A stretch of 64,000 bases of DNA from [Flexibacter] sp. ATCC 35103 (GTDB lineage: Bacteria; Bacteroidota; Bacteroidia; Flavobacteriales; Flavobacteriaceae): positions 1-64,000 of the forward strand of contig NZ_MTQF01000001.1 in assembly GCF_001975985.1 (NCBI RefSeq), in the 5' to 3' direction. The position numbers and the translations under genes were made by a program. Shown in pieces: positions 35,038 through 45,032 of this stretch. How positions within the stretch are numbered: the first letter of the stretch is position 1; every line of letters starts with the position of its first letter. A model generated the notes under the pieces. That model was not told the origin of the DNA. It did no database searches and was given only the letters and a program-made list of their open reading frames with translations.

Positions 35038-35436
35038 TTATTTCACCTCAGAATCAATGCTCCAGCTGTCAAAAATACAGTCATTTTCATATCCTAATTC
35101 AGACATTTCAGTAACCCATTTACTTAACGATTCATGCATCATTTTAATCTTCTCTGTTTTTCCTGAAATTATAAAAAGATTTTTATCATGCATTGCGGTT
35201 TCAACGTTTGCTGTAAAACCTTTCTTTTGAATTTCGGTTTCTAACGCCTGCGCTTTTTGAAGCGTATCTGCGTAAAAAAAGTAATCTATTCTTAATTCAT
35301 CTTCCTCTTCAATTTCAGCATCCCGAAGACTTACAAGAGATTCTGTCGCAAGTCTGTAATGCTTAACTAAATTGGCATTAAAATCATTTTTAGAAACTAA
35401 TCTTTTGTGTTTTTTTGGCTTTAGAAAACTTAACAT
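35038..35436 (-). CDS. RraB-like (ribonuclease E inhibitor RraB) domain protein, 132 aa
   Basis: Residues about 45-130 match the RraB fold: a LRIDYFFYADTLQKAQALE start, then an FTANVETAMHDKNLFIIS strand and a final DCIFDSWSIDSEV. In E. coli RraB binds RNase E; Bacteroidota family members are domain relatives whose RNase partner is not established. A basic N-terminal tail (KPKKHKRLVSK) precedes the domain. Single gene with its own terminator. Confidence 0.72.
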   Translation of the reverse strand: MLSFLKPKKHKRLVSKNDFNANLVKHYRLATESLVSLRDAEIEEEDELRIDYFFYADTLQKAQALETEIQKKGFTANVETAMHDKNLFIISGKTEKIKMMHESLSKWVTEMSELGYENDCIFDSWSIDSEVK

Positions 35437-36059
35437 ATTTATTTATTGGCTTATTATTAATATTACTTTTTTAAAGCAAACATAGATAAATATCATATCA
35501 CATAAATGCTGGTAATAAAAGCTTAACACTGAAATAAATAGCGCTTAAACTAACTTGATCCTATTCTTCCGCTTCTTCCCCATCTCATATAAAAGTTAAA
35601 CCAAAACTTTAGATATAAAAATCTGAAAATCAAAATTTTAAATAAAAAATAAAACCTTTTCAATGATTTCTTTTACGCTGAATATATCAAATCAAATCAT
35701 GATCTTATTTTTTAAAAACTGTTAATGCTAATATTTGTCATGAGCATTTTACTAAAAACACCCGTAAATAAATACATATCAAAGCTTTATAAATTCATCG
35801 TTTAATCGCAGTTCAAAGTAAAATAATTGGCTGTGTTAAATTTCTTTATTTGAGCGTTAAATATGAGTAAAGTCCGTGATAAATCGAACAAAGTTTGCCT
35901 ACTTTTGAAAAAGCTCTTCTAAAAATCTGGTCCTGGAAAATTTATTTTTTAAACTGATGTAAAAAAATCCGGATTTATGAACGAAAATCAAAAAAAAAGT
36001 TTTAATATTGGTTTGTATTGAAGATGCCCTACATATAATACCAAATAGCCCCCAAGACT
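35437..36059. other. 623-bp gene-free stretch before the beta-helix gene
   Basis: AT-rich, no plausible frame. One TAnnTTTG match (TACTTTTG, 35900-35907) lies about 150 bases before the next gene and may be its -7 element with a long leader. Nothing else seen. Confidence 0.35.
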
Positions 36060-37349
36060 ATGAAAAAACTTACTCTAATTATTTGCTTACTGTTGGCAGC
36101 TGCCGGCGTAAATGCACAGCAGGAAAAAGGAATTATCGGATACAGCAACTGGCTGGATAACTGGACAGATTTTAAACCTCAAAAGACGGAATCTAAAGAT
36201 GCCAATCAAATTTTAGCGGGAAATATTGCTGAAAACACAAAACTATTGAAAAGGAATGTATACATACTTCAAGGAAATGTATATGTAACCAATAATGCCG
36301 TTCTGACTATTGAGCCTGGTACAGTAATTATTGGCGATGCTGCTTCAAAAGGAACATTGGTAATCACAAAAGGAGCTAAAATTATGGCCGAAGGTCAGGA
36401 AACAGACCCTATCGTATTTACTTCAAACCAAAGCGTGAAAAAAGCTGGCGACTGGGGAGGTCTGGTAATTCTTGGTGATGCTCCAATAAACAAATTTGGA
36501 AACGCTGGTTCTTACAGCATGGATCTTGATCCTGCACTTACTGTATATGGCGGAAACAATACTGTATCAAGTTCAGGAGTTTTAAAATATGTACGAATTG
36601 AATTTGCAGGTAAAAAAGTAAAAGGTTCAGATGCTTTTAACGGATTGACAATAGCTGGAGCAGGAAATAAAACCGTTTTAGAAAATGTCATGGTAAGTTA
36701 CTCAGGCGGAGATTCATTTGCTTTTTATGGCGGAGATGTGAATGCCTCTCAATTAGTTTCATACAAATCAATTAATGATGATTTTAAGTTTACACAAGGT
36801 ATCCAATGTCGTCTATATAATTCACTTGCCGTGAGATCTTCTTATTTGTCAAGTAACAAAGATGGTTCAAGATGTCTTGAGGTAAAAACGTATGAAAAGA
36901 AAAACGAAACAGACTTTACCAAAAAAGCCACATTGGTTATTGCTTCAAACATGACAATGTTGAATGACAGCGAAAATATTACTGCCGATATTCAGTCAGG
37001 TTTAGTTAAGGAAGCTATTTATGTTGGTGAAAATGCCTCTTTGGAAATGAAAAGAAGTGTAGTTTCTGGTTTTAATCCTGCGGTTTTAATAGACAGCAAA
37101 ACTGAAATCAATGATGCAAATCTAAAGAAAATCAAATTTGAAGAGATGTTTTTCAATCAATGCAATGGCAATATATTTACAGAAAACAGTGCTGATAATG
37201 CAGATTTAGAAAATTGGTATGGCAACAGTATTTTCTTTAATGTTTATTCTAAAACGGATAACAAAGAAACTTTTGTAGACATTTCTAATGCAAAAAAACC
37301 TGACTACAGACTTCAATTAGGAAAAATTACAGCCTCAAGCGGAAGATAA
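36060..37349 (+). CDS. Secreted right-handed beta-helix protein, 429 aa
   Basis: Signal peptide (MKKLTLIICLLLAAAGVNAQ), then repeated short strand-turn units such as VYVTNNAVLTIEPGTVIIG, GTLVITKGAKIMAEG and DWGGLVILGDAP that form a parallel beta-helix. Bacteroidota proteins of this kind are periplasmic or surface-located and are often lipid- or polysaccharide-associated. No T9SS C-terminal sorting domain is visible. No catalytic residues were recognised. Convergent with the outer-membrane barrel gene, with a strong terminator between them. Confidence 0.75.
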   Translation: MKKLTLIICLLLAAAGVNAQQEKGIIGYSNWLDNWTDFKPQKTESKDANQILAGNIAENTKLLKRNVYILQGNVYVTNNAVLTIEPGTVIIGDAASKGTLVITKGAKIMAEGQETDPIVFTSNQSVKKAGDWGGLVILGDAPINKFGNAGSYSMDLDPALTVYGGNNTVSSSGVLKYVRIEFAGKKVKGSDAFNGLTIAGAGNKTVLENVMVSYSGGDSFAFYGGDVNASQLVSYKSINDDFKFTQGIQCRLYNSLAVRSSYLSSNKDGSRCLEVKTYEKKNETDFTKKATLVIASNMTMLNDSENITADIQSGLVKEAIYVGENASLEMKRSVVSGFNPAVLIDSKTEINDANLKKIKFEEMFFNQCNGNIFTENSADNADLENWYGNSIFFNVYSKTDNKETFVDISNAKKPDYRLQLGKITASSGR

Positions 37350-37371
37350 TAAATACGCTATAAAATCAATA

Positions 37372-37410
37372 AAAAAAGGAAACAGAAATTAATATTCTGT
37401 TTCCTTTTTT
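37372..37410. terminator. Bidirectional terminator
   Basis: Perfect arms ggaaacagaa (37378-37387) and ttctgtttcc (37395-37404), extended by an A-tract on the left and a T-tract on the right. It serves the beta-helix gene and the convergent barrel gene. Confidence 0.85.
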
Positions 37411-37462
37411 AGTTTTAAGTTATAATTCTGTTTGTTGTATTTCATTTAATATCAGGGTTTAT

Positions 37463-38626
37463 TTAAAAGTAATATCCAATGTTACATTGAAGACGGGCAT
37501 GCCATTTATTATCAAACTCATTGTATAAACTACCCTGGCTCCCTCCTAAAAATGGATGATTATATCCTGCAACATATTCCACGTAAGTGTATATTCCGTC
37601 TAAAATTCTAATCAATGCACCGTTCGTAAGCATATGTGTAGCATTGAGATTGTATTTCTTTCCTAAATATCCGTATTCGCTGTAAAATGCGATTTCATTT
37701 AATGATTTACCTTTAAAAGGAATACTGTATTTTGCTGATAAAGCATAAACATCAGCTTTTGAAACCACTTGATAGGTATAATTAAATGATCCCATGTCTA
37801 CATATTGAGAGTTTTCGCCTTTGGGATTAAATTCATATTTATAAACTTCTGCTTTTATCCCTACGTTTTTATAATCTAAATGGTAATGGAGTGCAAACGC
37901 ATTTCGGCTTCCCATTTTATCTTCGACAAAGTTATAGAGTTGTCCAAATTGTCCTGAAGCTCCTATTTTATGTGAGAAGTCATTTGTTTTAATTTTATAA
38001 ACAAGTTGTCCGGAAATCTGATTGATTTCTTTGTTATCTCCAACTACACTCGCCGACCATTGATTATCCCTTAAATCTGGATTGTTAGTAAAAGTCTCCA
38101 TCGCATTTTTCATAAAAGCAATCTGATAATCCCAGACTTTTCCTTTATGATGGTACTTTGCTCCCATACTATATTTTCCTTCGAATCCAAGTGCATATCC
38201 TATTCCTAAAAACCAACTGTATGAATTATAGTCTAAGTTCCCAAAAGGATCTTGTACTAAACCTACCTGAATATCATCTCCATTTTCAAAATCATAACCT
38301 ATCCAACCTTCTTTTGGCATTGTCCCTCCAGATGAAGCGGGCATAAATCTCATGTCAGCAAATACTCTAAACTTTTTATACGAAGCATCTACTACAAGGG
38401 CAAACAAGTCAAAACCAAATTCACCGCCTTCTTTTTTTCTGGTTTCATTATAAAATTCATCTTTATAATGTACTCGAAAAGCTCCATGTATATTAAATAT
38501 TGGCTTTTCAGAATTCGTCACCAAAGTATCTACTTTGGACTCAATATCTGCTGCTTGCGAATAAATAAAATCACTAATTAATAGTGTAATTAAAACTAAA
38601 AATAACCTATAATACCTGTGTTGCAT
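37463..38626 (-). CDS. Outer-membrane beta-barrel (porin-like) protein, 387 aa
   Basis: Signal peptide (ending DFIYSQ), then amphipathic strands all the way to a C-terminal aromatic (ARLQCNIGYYF), as in OprO/OprP-like or phosphate/sugar porins. About 16 strands can be guessed. It is on the same strand as, and downstream of, the sugar/polyol operon, but a terminator at 38767 separates them. A role in uptake for that operon is possible. Confidence 0.72.
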   Translation of the reverse strand: MQHRYYRLFLVLITLLISDFIYSQAADIESKVDTLVTNSEKPIFNIHGAFRVHYKDEFYNETRKKEGGEFGFDLFALVVDASYKKFRVFADMRFMPASSGGTMPKEGWIGYDFENGDDIQVGLVQDPFGNLDYNSYSWFLGIGYALGFEGKYSMGAKYHHKGKVWDYQIAFMKNAMETFTNNPDLRDNQWSASVVGDNKEINQISGQLVYKIKTNDFSHKIGASGQFGQLYNFVEDKMGSRNAFALHYHLDYKNVGIKAEVYKYEFNPKGENSQYVDMGSFNYTYQVVSKADVYALSAKYSIPFKGKSLNEIAFYSEYGYLGKKYNLNATHMLTNGALIRILDGIYTYVEYVAGYNHPFLGGSQGSLYNEFDNKWHARLQCNIGYYF

Positions 38627-38766
38627 AATTTTTATATTAATTAAATTATAAAATCCAGATTAATTCAAGCTTCAATCAAGCGCATAAAATATGTGGGCAT
38701 GAAATGTACAATGGTACATCACACCTGGTTTTTATTGCAAAATTGATTGTATACTTGACGAAAAGA

Positions 38767-38802
38767 ATAGCTTTCTAATCTGACAATAGAAAGCTATTTT
38801 TA
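38767..38802. terminator. Rho-independent terminator of the sugar operon
   Basis: Perfect 10-bp arms atagctttct (38767-38776) and agaaagctat (38788-38797) followed by T. It lies just after the kinase gene on the minus strand. Confidence 0.8.
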
Positions 38803-38827
38803 AATAATGGAAAGAAAAACCAAAGCT

Positions 38828-40264
38828 TTATTCTAGTTCTAAACTTTGCATTTCTTTTAATGTATTTTCTAACAATAGTGGTAATTTGTGATAAACTTTA
38901 TCATTGATATGTTTATACTTTTTATGATTTTCCAGATTAGGGAGAAACTCATCTTTTTCTTTTACCATTCTTTTGACTGCGGTTTCAAAATCAGGATAAT
39001 ATCCTGTTGCTACCGCTGTACAAATAGCAGCGCCCAAAGCAGCCGAACCGCTCATTTCGTTTCGAACAACAGGCGTTCCGCTTATGTCTGCAAAAATTTG
39101 CATAAATAAATCACTATTTGCTCCGCCTCCAGATATGATAATCTTTTCAGGATTATGACCTAATGTTTCATTCATCAACTGATAATGATTGTTCAGTGTC
39201 AATGCAATTCCTTCTAAAATAGCGCGATAAATATGTCCACGACCTTGCAGTCCGTTAAAACCAATCATCACACCTTTTCTATACGACTGATATGCTGGTG
39301 CAAGCCAATCCGGAACGATCATTAGACCGTCTGATCCTACTGGAACTTTCAGAGCTTCTTCTTCTAAAATTTGTTCCGGTGAAACTCCTTTTTCTTTTGC
39401 TTTAATGTTTAATTCTTCGCCAATAAGATCTCTAAACCATGATATTAACCACATTCCTCTTCTTACGCCACCACTTTCGAATAAATAGCGATTGGGAATA
39501 CAGGATAAGTTTGTAAAATAATTATCATGAGCTGGCCTGTTTTCATTACCTACAACCATAGAAGTGATATAAGTCCCTAAAGAAAATAATCCTCTGGTTG
39601 AATCTATTAATCCTGCGCCCAAAGCTTCTACGGCTTTATCATTTGCTGTAGCAACTACTGGCAATCCTTCCGGTAAACCTGTTAACTGAGCAGCAGCTTT
39701 AGTTACAGTGCCTAAAACAGTTCCTGGCATTTGCAGTTTTAATAATTTCTCATTTGGAATTTTAAAATTATCCAAAACAGCTTTATCCTCAGACCAGTTC
39801 CATGTTTCCATATCTACAGGAAATTGCCACTGAAAAGCATTTGCCGCCGTATCTTTTAATTCTCCGGTAAGACGATGCGTAATATATCCTGTTGTAGGAC
39901 ATGTATAAGCTATTTCTTCTGAATCTTCAAAAGTTTCATAGGCCCTTACATCCATCCAGCTCATAACCGGCGCCGCCAGATTCCCGTCCTTTTTCATAAA
40001 TACCCTGCAACAACGAATGGTACAAAGTCCAACCCCTTTTATAAGGTTTACATCGCCTTTGAAGTTTTTCATTAACCGGATCAGAGCTACTTTTATGCTA
40101 TCCCATAAATCATCGTCAGGATGCTCTACATATCCGGTTTTCCTAAACATCATAGGCTTTAGAGGTTCTATTTCAGAATGTACAATCTCCCCTTTTGAGT
40201 TGATAATATACACTTTGGTACTTTGAGACCCATTATCGATTGAAATAAAATATTGATCGTTCAT
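38828..40264 (-). CDS. FGGY-family carbohydrate kinase, 478 aa
   Basis: Two-domain sugar/polyol kinase: ISIDNGSQSTKVYII at the N-terminus (phosphate-binding loop) and IISGGGANSDLFMQIFADI near residue 380 (adenosine motif). The family phosphorylates sugars, polyols or their keto derivatives. It is the last gene of a four-gene operon (FAD oxidase, MFS transporter, SDR, kinase). The mix of genes resembles E. coli ygcU, ygcW, ygcE and ygcS, so a similar unassigned polyol or sugar-acid substrate is likely. Confidence 0.87.
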   Translation of the reverse strand: MNDQYFISIDNGSQSTKVYIINSKGEIVHSEIEPLKPMMFRKTGYVEHPDDDLWDSIKVALIRLMKNFKGDVNLIKGVGLCTIRCCRVFMKKDGNLAAPVMSWMDVRAYETFEDSEEIAYTCPTTGYITHRLTGELKDTAANAFQWQFPVDMETWNWSEDKAVLDNFKIPNEKLLKLQMPGTVLGTVTKAAAQLTGLPEGLPVVATANDKAVEALGAGLIDSTRGLFSLGTYITSMVVGNENRPAHDNYFTNLSCIPNRYLFESGGVRRGMWLISWFRDLIGEELNIKAKEKGVSPEQILEEEALKVPVGSDGLMIVPDWLAPAYQSYRKGVMIGFNGLQGRGHIYRAILEGIALTLNNHYQLMNETLGHNPEKIIISGGGANSDLFMQIFADISGTPVVRNEMSGSAALGAAICTAVATGYYPDFETAVKRMVKEKDEFLPNLENHKKYKHINDKVYHKLPLLLENTLKEMQSLELE

Positions 40265-40275
40265 AACAATTCGTT

Positions 40276-41052
40276 TTATCTCGTTAAGAATCCGCCATCA
40301 ACAGATAAAATATGTCCGTTTACAAAGTGTGAAGCCTGACTTGCCAAAAATACTGTGGTTCCCATTAAATCAGCTACATCTCCCCAACGACCTTCCGGAG
40401 TATGATCTACAATCCATTTGTTACGTTCCGGATTTTCTATAGATGCCTGTGCGACTTTAGTTTTAAAATAACCCGGAGCAATTCCGTTAACTTGTACATT
40501 ATACTGTGCTAATTCGTCACAATATGCTTTAGTTAAACCTGCTAATCCGTGTTTAGTAGCTGCATATGCCGGAGACCATTGCCCGCCCAGGAAAGAAAAC
40601 AAGGAACAAATATTAATGATTTTTCCGCTTTTTTGAGGAATGAAAAACTTGGTAACTTCTGCAGACATTTCGAAAGCTGCCGTTAAATTGATGCTTACCA
40701 TCGGATCCCATTCTTTTCTTCCAAAATTCAAAACATCAGCAATTAAACAAATTCCTGCGCAGTTTACCAATATGTCTACAGATCCTAATTTTTCTACACA
40801 TCCTTCGACAATTTTCTTTGGTACGCCGTCTTTTGTAATATCTGCATTCATATACACCGCTTTTCCGCCTTCGTTCTCTATCAATCGATTGAAATCTGTA
40901 TCATCCGGCATAATACTTGGCATAAAAACATTAGCTCCAGCTTTTGCTAAAGCCAAAGAAAAAGCCTGTCCTAATCCTGTATTTCCTCCTGTTACAATTG
41001 CGTTTTTCCCTTTAAGAGAAAAATAGCCCATGTTAAAATCTGTAATTTCCAT
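40276..41052 (-). CDS. SDR of the sugar/polyol operon, 258 aa
   Basis: Classical SDR: VTGGNTGLGQAFSLAL, NCAG, the catalytic Ser in NICSLFSF and the YAATK active site, closing GHILSVDGGF. Closest in style to gluconate 5-dehydrogenase or KduD-type enzymes. It would oxidise or reduce a hydroxyl of the imported sugar, before or after phosphorylation by the kinase 11 bp downstream. Confidence 0.87.
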   Translation of the reverse strand: MEITDFNMGYFSLKGKNAIVTGGNTGLGQAFSLALAKAGANVFMPSIMPDDTDFNRLIENEGGKAVYMNADITKDGVPKKIVEGCVEKLGSVDILVNCAGICLIADVLNFGRKEWDPMVSINLTAAFEMSAEVTKFFIPQKSGKIINICSLFSFLGGQWSPAYAATKHGLAGLTKAYCDELAQYNVQVNGIAPGYFKTKVAQASIENPERNKWIVDHTPEGRWGDVADLMGTTVFLASQASHFVNGHILSVDGGFLTR

Positions 41053-41069
41053 TTTATATTTTTTTATTG

Positions 41070-42338
41070 TTATAATTTTTTTTTTTGAGTCTGTTGTTTA
41101 AAAATAGTCACAAAGCAAATTGCTGCTATTCCCAGAATCGCGCTTATTATAAAATAAGCATTGTAACCTCCCTCGGGACCAAATTTGTTGAAAATTACTG
41201 TACTGAAATACGGTATAAATATGTCCGGCAAGTATCCCAAAAGGGAAATAAAACCTACCGCTGTACCCATGATTTTGTTATCAATTCTACTGTCTCCCAG
41301 TAATGACCAATAGGTACCACGAATGGCATAAACAAATGTTCCTCCCAATATTATTAAAATGTAATAGACATTGAAACTTGTTGTTTCTGCAGGAAGAAAA
41401 GCTATACCAAATAAGGTAAGAACAGCTCCGCTTAAAGCGGTAACCAGTGTTAGACTTTTCCCAAATTTATCGGCTAAAAAGCCGCCTAAAATTCCGCCAA
41501 TAGGTCTCATCCATAACACAATTACCATGATCGTATTTACTGTAACCGGAGTGATTTTAAGATTTTTTTCCATAAAACCACCGTAATAATACACTACCCA
41601 GGTTACTGCGTACGAGCAAAAAATAATTGCTCCCATGAGATACACAAACTTGTTTTTGATAACAGAATTAACATCTTTAAAATCAAAACCTTTTTCTTCT
41701 TCAAGAGTTTCTTTTACTACTGTTAATTCATTTTTAGTTGGTTTTACTACTTCTTTTTCTACAAATAAGGCAATAAGAATCCCTACAACAAGTAACACAC
41801 CAGAATACATATAAATAACATATTGTAATGCTTCGGTTTTATTTGCCAATGTTTCTCCTTTTGCCAAAACATGAGAAAAAATAAGCAATGCTACACTTGC
41901 TAATATCGCCTCTATAACACCTCTTCCTCCATCCAGAAAACCAAAGAAACGTCCTTCTTCTTCAGGAGTAGATAACAACTTGACCAACTTCATGTGAGCT
42001 CCCCAGAATGTAAATACAGAGAACACTCCCCACAGACAGAATATGCCTATGATTGAGCCATATTCAGGAATCTGAGCAAACCAAAATCCGCCGACCGCAG
42101 TACCTAACAAGGAAAAAACCAGTAGATACTTAGCAGAAAACTTATCGCTTAATATACCGCTTGGGAAATATCCTAATATGAATATAAATCCCAAGACGGT
42201 ATAGATAATATTAAGATCATCTAAACCAATTTTAAAAACTGCTAAAATGGTTTCCTGATAATTTGTCCTTAAATAAATCAGTGGATAAATTGCTCCGGCA
42301 GCCAGCACTATGAGGATAAATTGAATATATCTTTTCAT
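41070..42338 (-). CDS. MFS transporter of the sugar/polyol operon, 422 aa
   Basis: Twelve hydrophobic segments with the MFS A-motif-like GILSDKFSAKYLL (about 60-72) and GGFLADKFGKS in the second half. A polar loop of about 25 charged residues (EEEKGF region) splits the halves. Likely proton-driven import of the operon's substrate. It is placed 17 bp upstream of the SDR gene. Confidence 0.87.
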   Translation of the reverse strand: MKRYIQFILIVLAAGAIYPLIYLRTNYQETILAVFKIGLDDLNIIYTVLGFIFILGYFPSGILSDKFSAKYLLVFSLLGTAVGGFWFAQIPEYGSIIGIFCLWGVFSVFTFWGAHMKLVKLLSTPEEEGRFFGFLDGGRGVIEAILASVALLIFSHVLAKGETLANKTEALQYVIYMYSGVLLVVGILIALFVEKEVVKPTKNELTVVKETLEEEKGFDFKDVNSVIKNKFVYLMGAIIFCSYAVTWVVYYYGGFMEKNLKITPVTVNTIMVIVLWMRPIGGILGGFLADKFGKSLTLVTALSGAVLTLFGIAFLPAETTSFNVYYILIILGGTFVYAIRGTYWSLLGDSRIDNKIMGTAVGFISLLGYLPDIFIPYFSTVIFNKFGPEGGYNAYFIISAILGIAAICFVTIFKQQTQKKKL

Positions 42339-42362
42339 ATGCTTTGTTTTTTATAATGGCTA

Positions 42363-43838
42363 TTATTTTTGATACTTTTCACCTTCTGGCTGAGGAAAAA
42401 TAGTTCCGAAATTCATGATTCCATTAGGGTCAAAAACTTCTTTTAATTTCTCAAGCATGTAGTAAGCGCTTCCGTGTTCTTCTTTTGTCCACTCATTTCT
42501 GTATTTACCAATTCCGTGGTGATGACACATTGAACCGCCAAGTTTCAGGGTTTCTTCTACAATTATGGTTTGAATTGGGTGGTGATACAATCGCATTTCG
42601 TCTTGTGGCTCGCAATTGATATTGTAGTTGTATACAAAATACATATTGGTTCCGTTTATGTAACTGTGAGATGAATGCCCGCCAAGCATGGTAATATCTT
42701 TACTTCTTGGAAATTCGTTTCTAATTCTTTCGATTACATTGTAGTAAATCTTGGTAACATTTCCCCAGTCGGCAGATATTTCTGTTGTAAATCCGTCATG
42801 AGAGTTTTTAGTAACCATATCTTTGACTTCTTCTTCTATTCTTTCCTGAGTCCAGTTAAGATGATTGAACCAACCTGCGATCAAGGAAGGATCTACTTTT
42901 TCTGTGATGCCTTCTTTAAATTTTTCTACGGCATCTTCTATTCCTGTCGCTGTAGCGGCAACCATATTTTCGTTTCCTTCTGCCATAAAAACCAAAATAC
43001 ATTGTCCTTTATGGAATTGGCTAAAATGTTGAGCTGCATCTTCTTCAGAATATACTCTGGCTACAGAAGGTCTGTATCCATTTGCCATTACTTCTCTTAA
43101 AACCTTAATTCCTGTATCGACATCTTTTAGTAAATACCCAAAAAATTGATTGTTTTGAGGGAAATATCGATATAGTTTTACGGTAACTTCTGTGATGTAA
43201 CATAAAGCTCCTTCGTTACCAATCGCAATATGCCTTATATCTGGTCCTCCAGCTCTTCTTGGTACATTTTTTATACGGGAAATATGTCCATCAGGAAAAA
43301 CACATTCTAATCCTACCAACATATCTTCTATTCCTCCGTATAAAGTTGAAAATTGTCCAATGCTTCGAGTAGAAGCTAAACCTCCCATTTGTGCAACAGG
43401 TTTAGATTGAGGAGAATGTCCTGTTGTCAAATTATGTTTTCTCGCCTCATTTTCCAGATCTTGCAATACAACTCCAGATTGCGCAGTTGCCTGAAAATTG
43501 TAAGGGTCGATCTTTATAATTTTATTTAATTTTTTTCCGTCAACCACTAAGGTTTGTTCTTTCCAGTTTTCTAAACCTCCTTCAGTTGCTGTTCTTCCAC
43601 TTCTTGGAATAACATTAATTCCGTAAGCATTGCAATATCTCAGAATTTCAGAAACCTGATCTGCAGAGTCCGGATAAACTATCGCAATTGGAGCAGGAAC
43701 ATCTAAAACTTTCTTTGCTTTGGCATATTTTTTATATCGGTCTGCAGATGCTTCGTATAAATCATCAGAATTGATGTTTATCTGCTCTTGTTTTAGCATC
43801 GTTCCTAAATCATTTAAAATCGTTTTATTTTCCTTCAT
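42363..43838 (-). CDS. FAD-binding oxidase/dehydrogenase, 491 aa
   Basis: PCMH-type FAD domain (residues about 50-230: VPAPIAIVYPDSADQVSEIL, NVIPRSGRTATEGG, QMGGLASTRSIGQFSTLYGG) and a C-terminal cap with CHHHGIGKYR, the active-site HHH motif shared with alkylglycerone-phosphate synthase and E. coli YgcU. It probably oxidises a hydroxy-acid or polyol with an FAD cofactor and passes electrons to the respiratory chain. First gene of the operon; divergent from the RpiR regulator. Confidence 0.85.
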   Translation of the reverse strand: MKENKTILNDLGTMLKQEQININSDDLYEASADRYKKYAKAKKVLDVPAPIAIVYPDSADQVSEILRYCNAYGINVIPRSGRTATEGGLENWKEQTLVVDGKKLNKIIKIDPYNFQATAQSGVVLQDLENEARKHNLTTGHSPQSKPVAQMGGLASTRSIGQFSTLYGGIEDMLVGLECVFPDGHISRIKNVPRRAGGPDIRHIAIGNEGALCYITEVTVKLYRYFPQNNQFFGYLLKDVDTGIKVLREVMANGYRPSVARVYSEEDAAQHFSQFHKGQCILVFMAEGNENMVAATATGIEDAVEKFKEGITEKVDPSLIAGWFNHLNWTQERIEEEVKDMVTKNSHDGFTTEISADWGNVTKIYYNVIERIRNEFPRSKDITMLGGHSSHSYINGTNMYFVYNYNINCEPQDEMRLYHHPIQTIIVEETLKLGGSMCHHHGIGKYRNEWTKEEHGSAYYMLEKLKEVFDPNGIMNFGTIFPQPEGEKYQK

Positions 43839-43952
43839 ATCCTTTAAGTTTTTTTGATTAATCCATCTTCATTTATGCTTGACCTTATTTTTTTTGTAAT
43901 ACAACTATTACGATATAGCAAACGTAAGAAAAATAATTCAAAAAAAACATAA

Positions 43953-43997
43953 TTATTTTCCATATATATTATTTTAACATAAAATAATGGAAAATAA
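43953..43997. promoter_or_regulatory. Candidate RpiR operator (11-bp inverted repeat)
   Basis: ttattttccat (43953-43963) and its perfect inverse atggaaaataa (43987-43997), 23 bases apart, in the gap between the divergent sugar operon and RpiR gene. A third copy, atggaaaataaaaaa, lies at 44114-44128 nearer the regulator. Confidence 0.45.
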
Positions 43998-44240
43998 AAA
44001 AAAAATAAAATATAGATTATAGAAATAATCAAGAAATAATGCCACAAAAAGCGGAAAAAATAACATAAAACAGAAATAAAGTATCTGAAACGAGAAAAAA
44101 AGCTTTACTTTGAATGGAAAATAAAAAAGCCCATTTACACACACTTTTTCGTAAATAGCTTTTAAATAAATTGAAAAAGAATAAGAAGAAGATCAATTTC
44201 AAATAAAATGTAATATTTTTACTAAAAAATAACGAAGGAA
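43998..44240. other. Rest of the divergent control region
   Basis: About 240 bp of AT-rich sequence containing the third ATGGAAAATAA motif and a weak atttac/gtaaat inverted repeat near 44135-44156. No gene. Confidence 0.35.
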
Positions 44241-44969
44241 ATGTATATTATTAATAAAGATCTACTCAACCCATTAGAGAAAAACATTTATGCGATTCTA
44301 CTGAAAGAAATAAAACAAAACAATACATTATCTATTATAGATGCTGCTTCAATTTGCAGTTGTTCACCTTCTAAAATTTCAAAATTTGTACAAAAACTGG
44401 GATTCAAAAGCTATAAAGAATATTTAGTTTTTATTAGCGGAAAAGCGTTTACTGTAGTCTCCAACGAAAATGAACGCTTAAATAAATTTCTTGATAATTT
44501 TAATCCTGACATTGTTGATGATTTTGCAATACATCTCCAAAAGTTCGAAAAAATCATTCTATTTGGTTATGGTCCTTCCTTTATTTCGGGACAATATTTT
44601 GAATATAAACTACGAAATTTATTAGATATCCCAATATGGGCAGTTGCACACGAAACATCTATAAATGACTTGTTGAGCAAAAATAGTCTGGTCATTATTT
44701 TTTCGATAACCGGACAATTCAAATCTTTTAAAGATCTGTACGAAAATATCATTTCAAAAAACAGCAAAGCAGCTTTCATATTAGAAGAAGGTCGTATTGA
44801 ATTTTTAGAAGCATATGACTACACTATTACACTTAGTAATTATCATCAAAGCCCGGAGTTATTGCCACATGAAAAGACAAGAACAACTTTTTTTGCTTTC
44901 ATAGAAGCTGTAATTAAACAACTAGAAGTACTGTCTTTTAACAATACATCTAAATCCAGAAAAAAATAA
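44241..44969 (+). CDS. MurR/RpiR-family regulator, 242 aa
   Basis: N-terminal HTH_6 (about residues 5-75, SIIDAASICSCSPSKISKFVQKLGF) and a C-terminal SIS sugar-phosphate-binding domain (about 95-225, with FGYGPSFISGQYFEYKL and IIFSITGQFKSFKDL). It is expected to sense the phosphorylated intermediate of the divergent sugar operon and control it. An internal inverted repeat upstream is the candidate operator. Confidence 0.86.
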   Translation: MYIINKDLLNPLEKNIYAILLKEIKQNNTLSIIDAASICSCSPSKISKFVQKLGFKSYKEYLVFISGKAFTVVSNENERLNKFLDNFNPDIVDDFAIHLQKFEKIILFGYGPSFISGQYFEYKLRNLLDIPIWAVAHETSINDLLSKNSLVIIFSITGQFKSFKDLYENIISKNSKAAFILEEGRIEFLEAYDYTITLSNYHQSPELLPHEKTRTTFFAFIEAVIKQLEVLSFNNTSKSRKK

Positions 44970-45032
44970 GCGTCTAAAATCACTTTTTCATTTTCATTAC
45001 ATATAATGATTCACTTTAATATTAGGAAAACA

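Noticed and set aside
35900..35907. Firm promoter call for the beta-helix gene
   Set aside because: One TACTTTTG match, no -33 element at the right distance, and about 150 bases upstream; mentioned only in the gap entry.
43844..44047. 67-codon minus-strand frame upstream of the FAD oxidase
   Set aside because: Phe/Ile/Tyr-rich A/T artefact overlying the candidate operator region.
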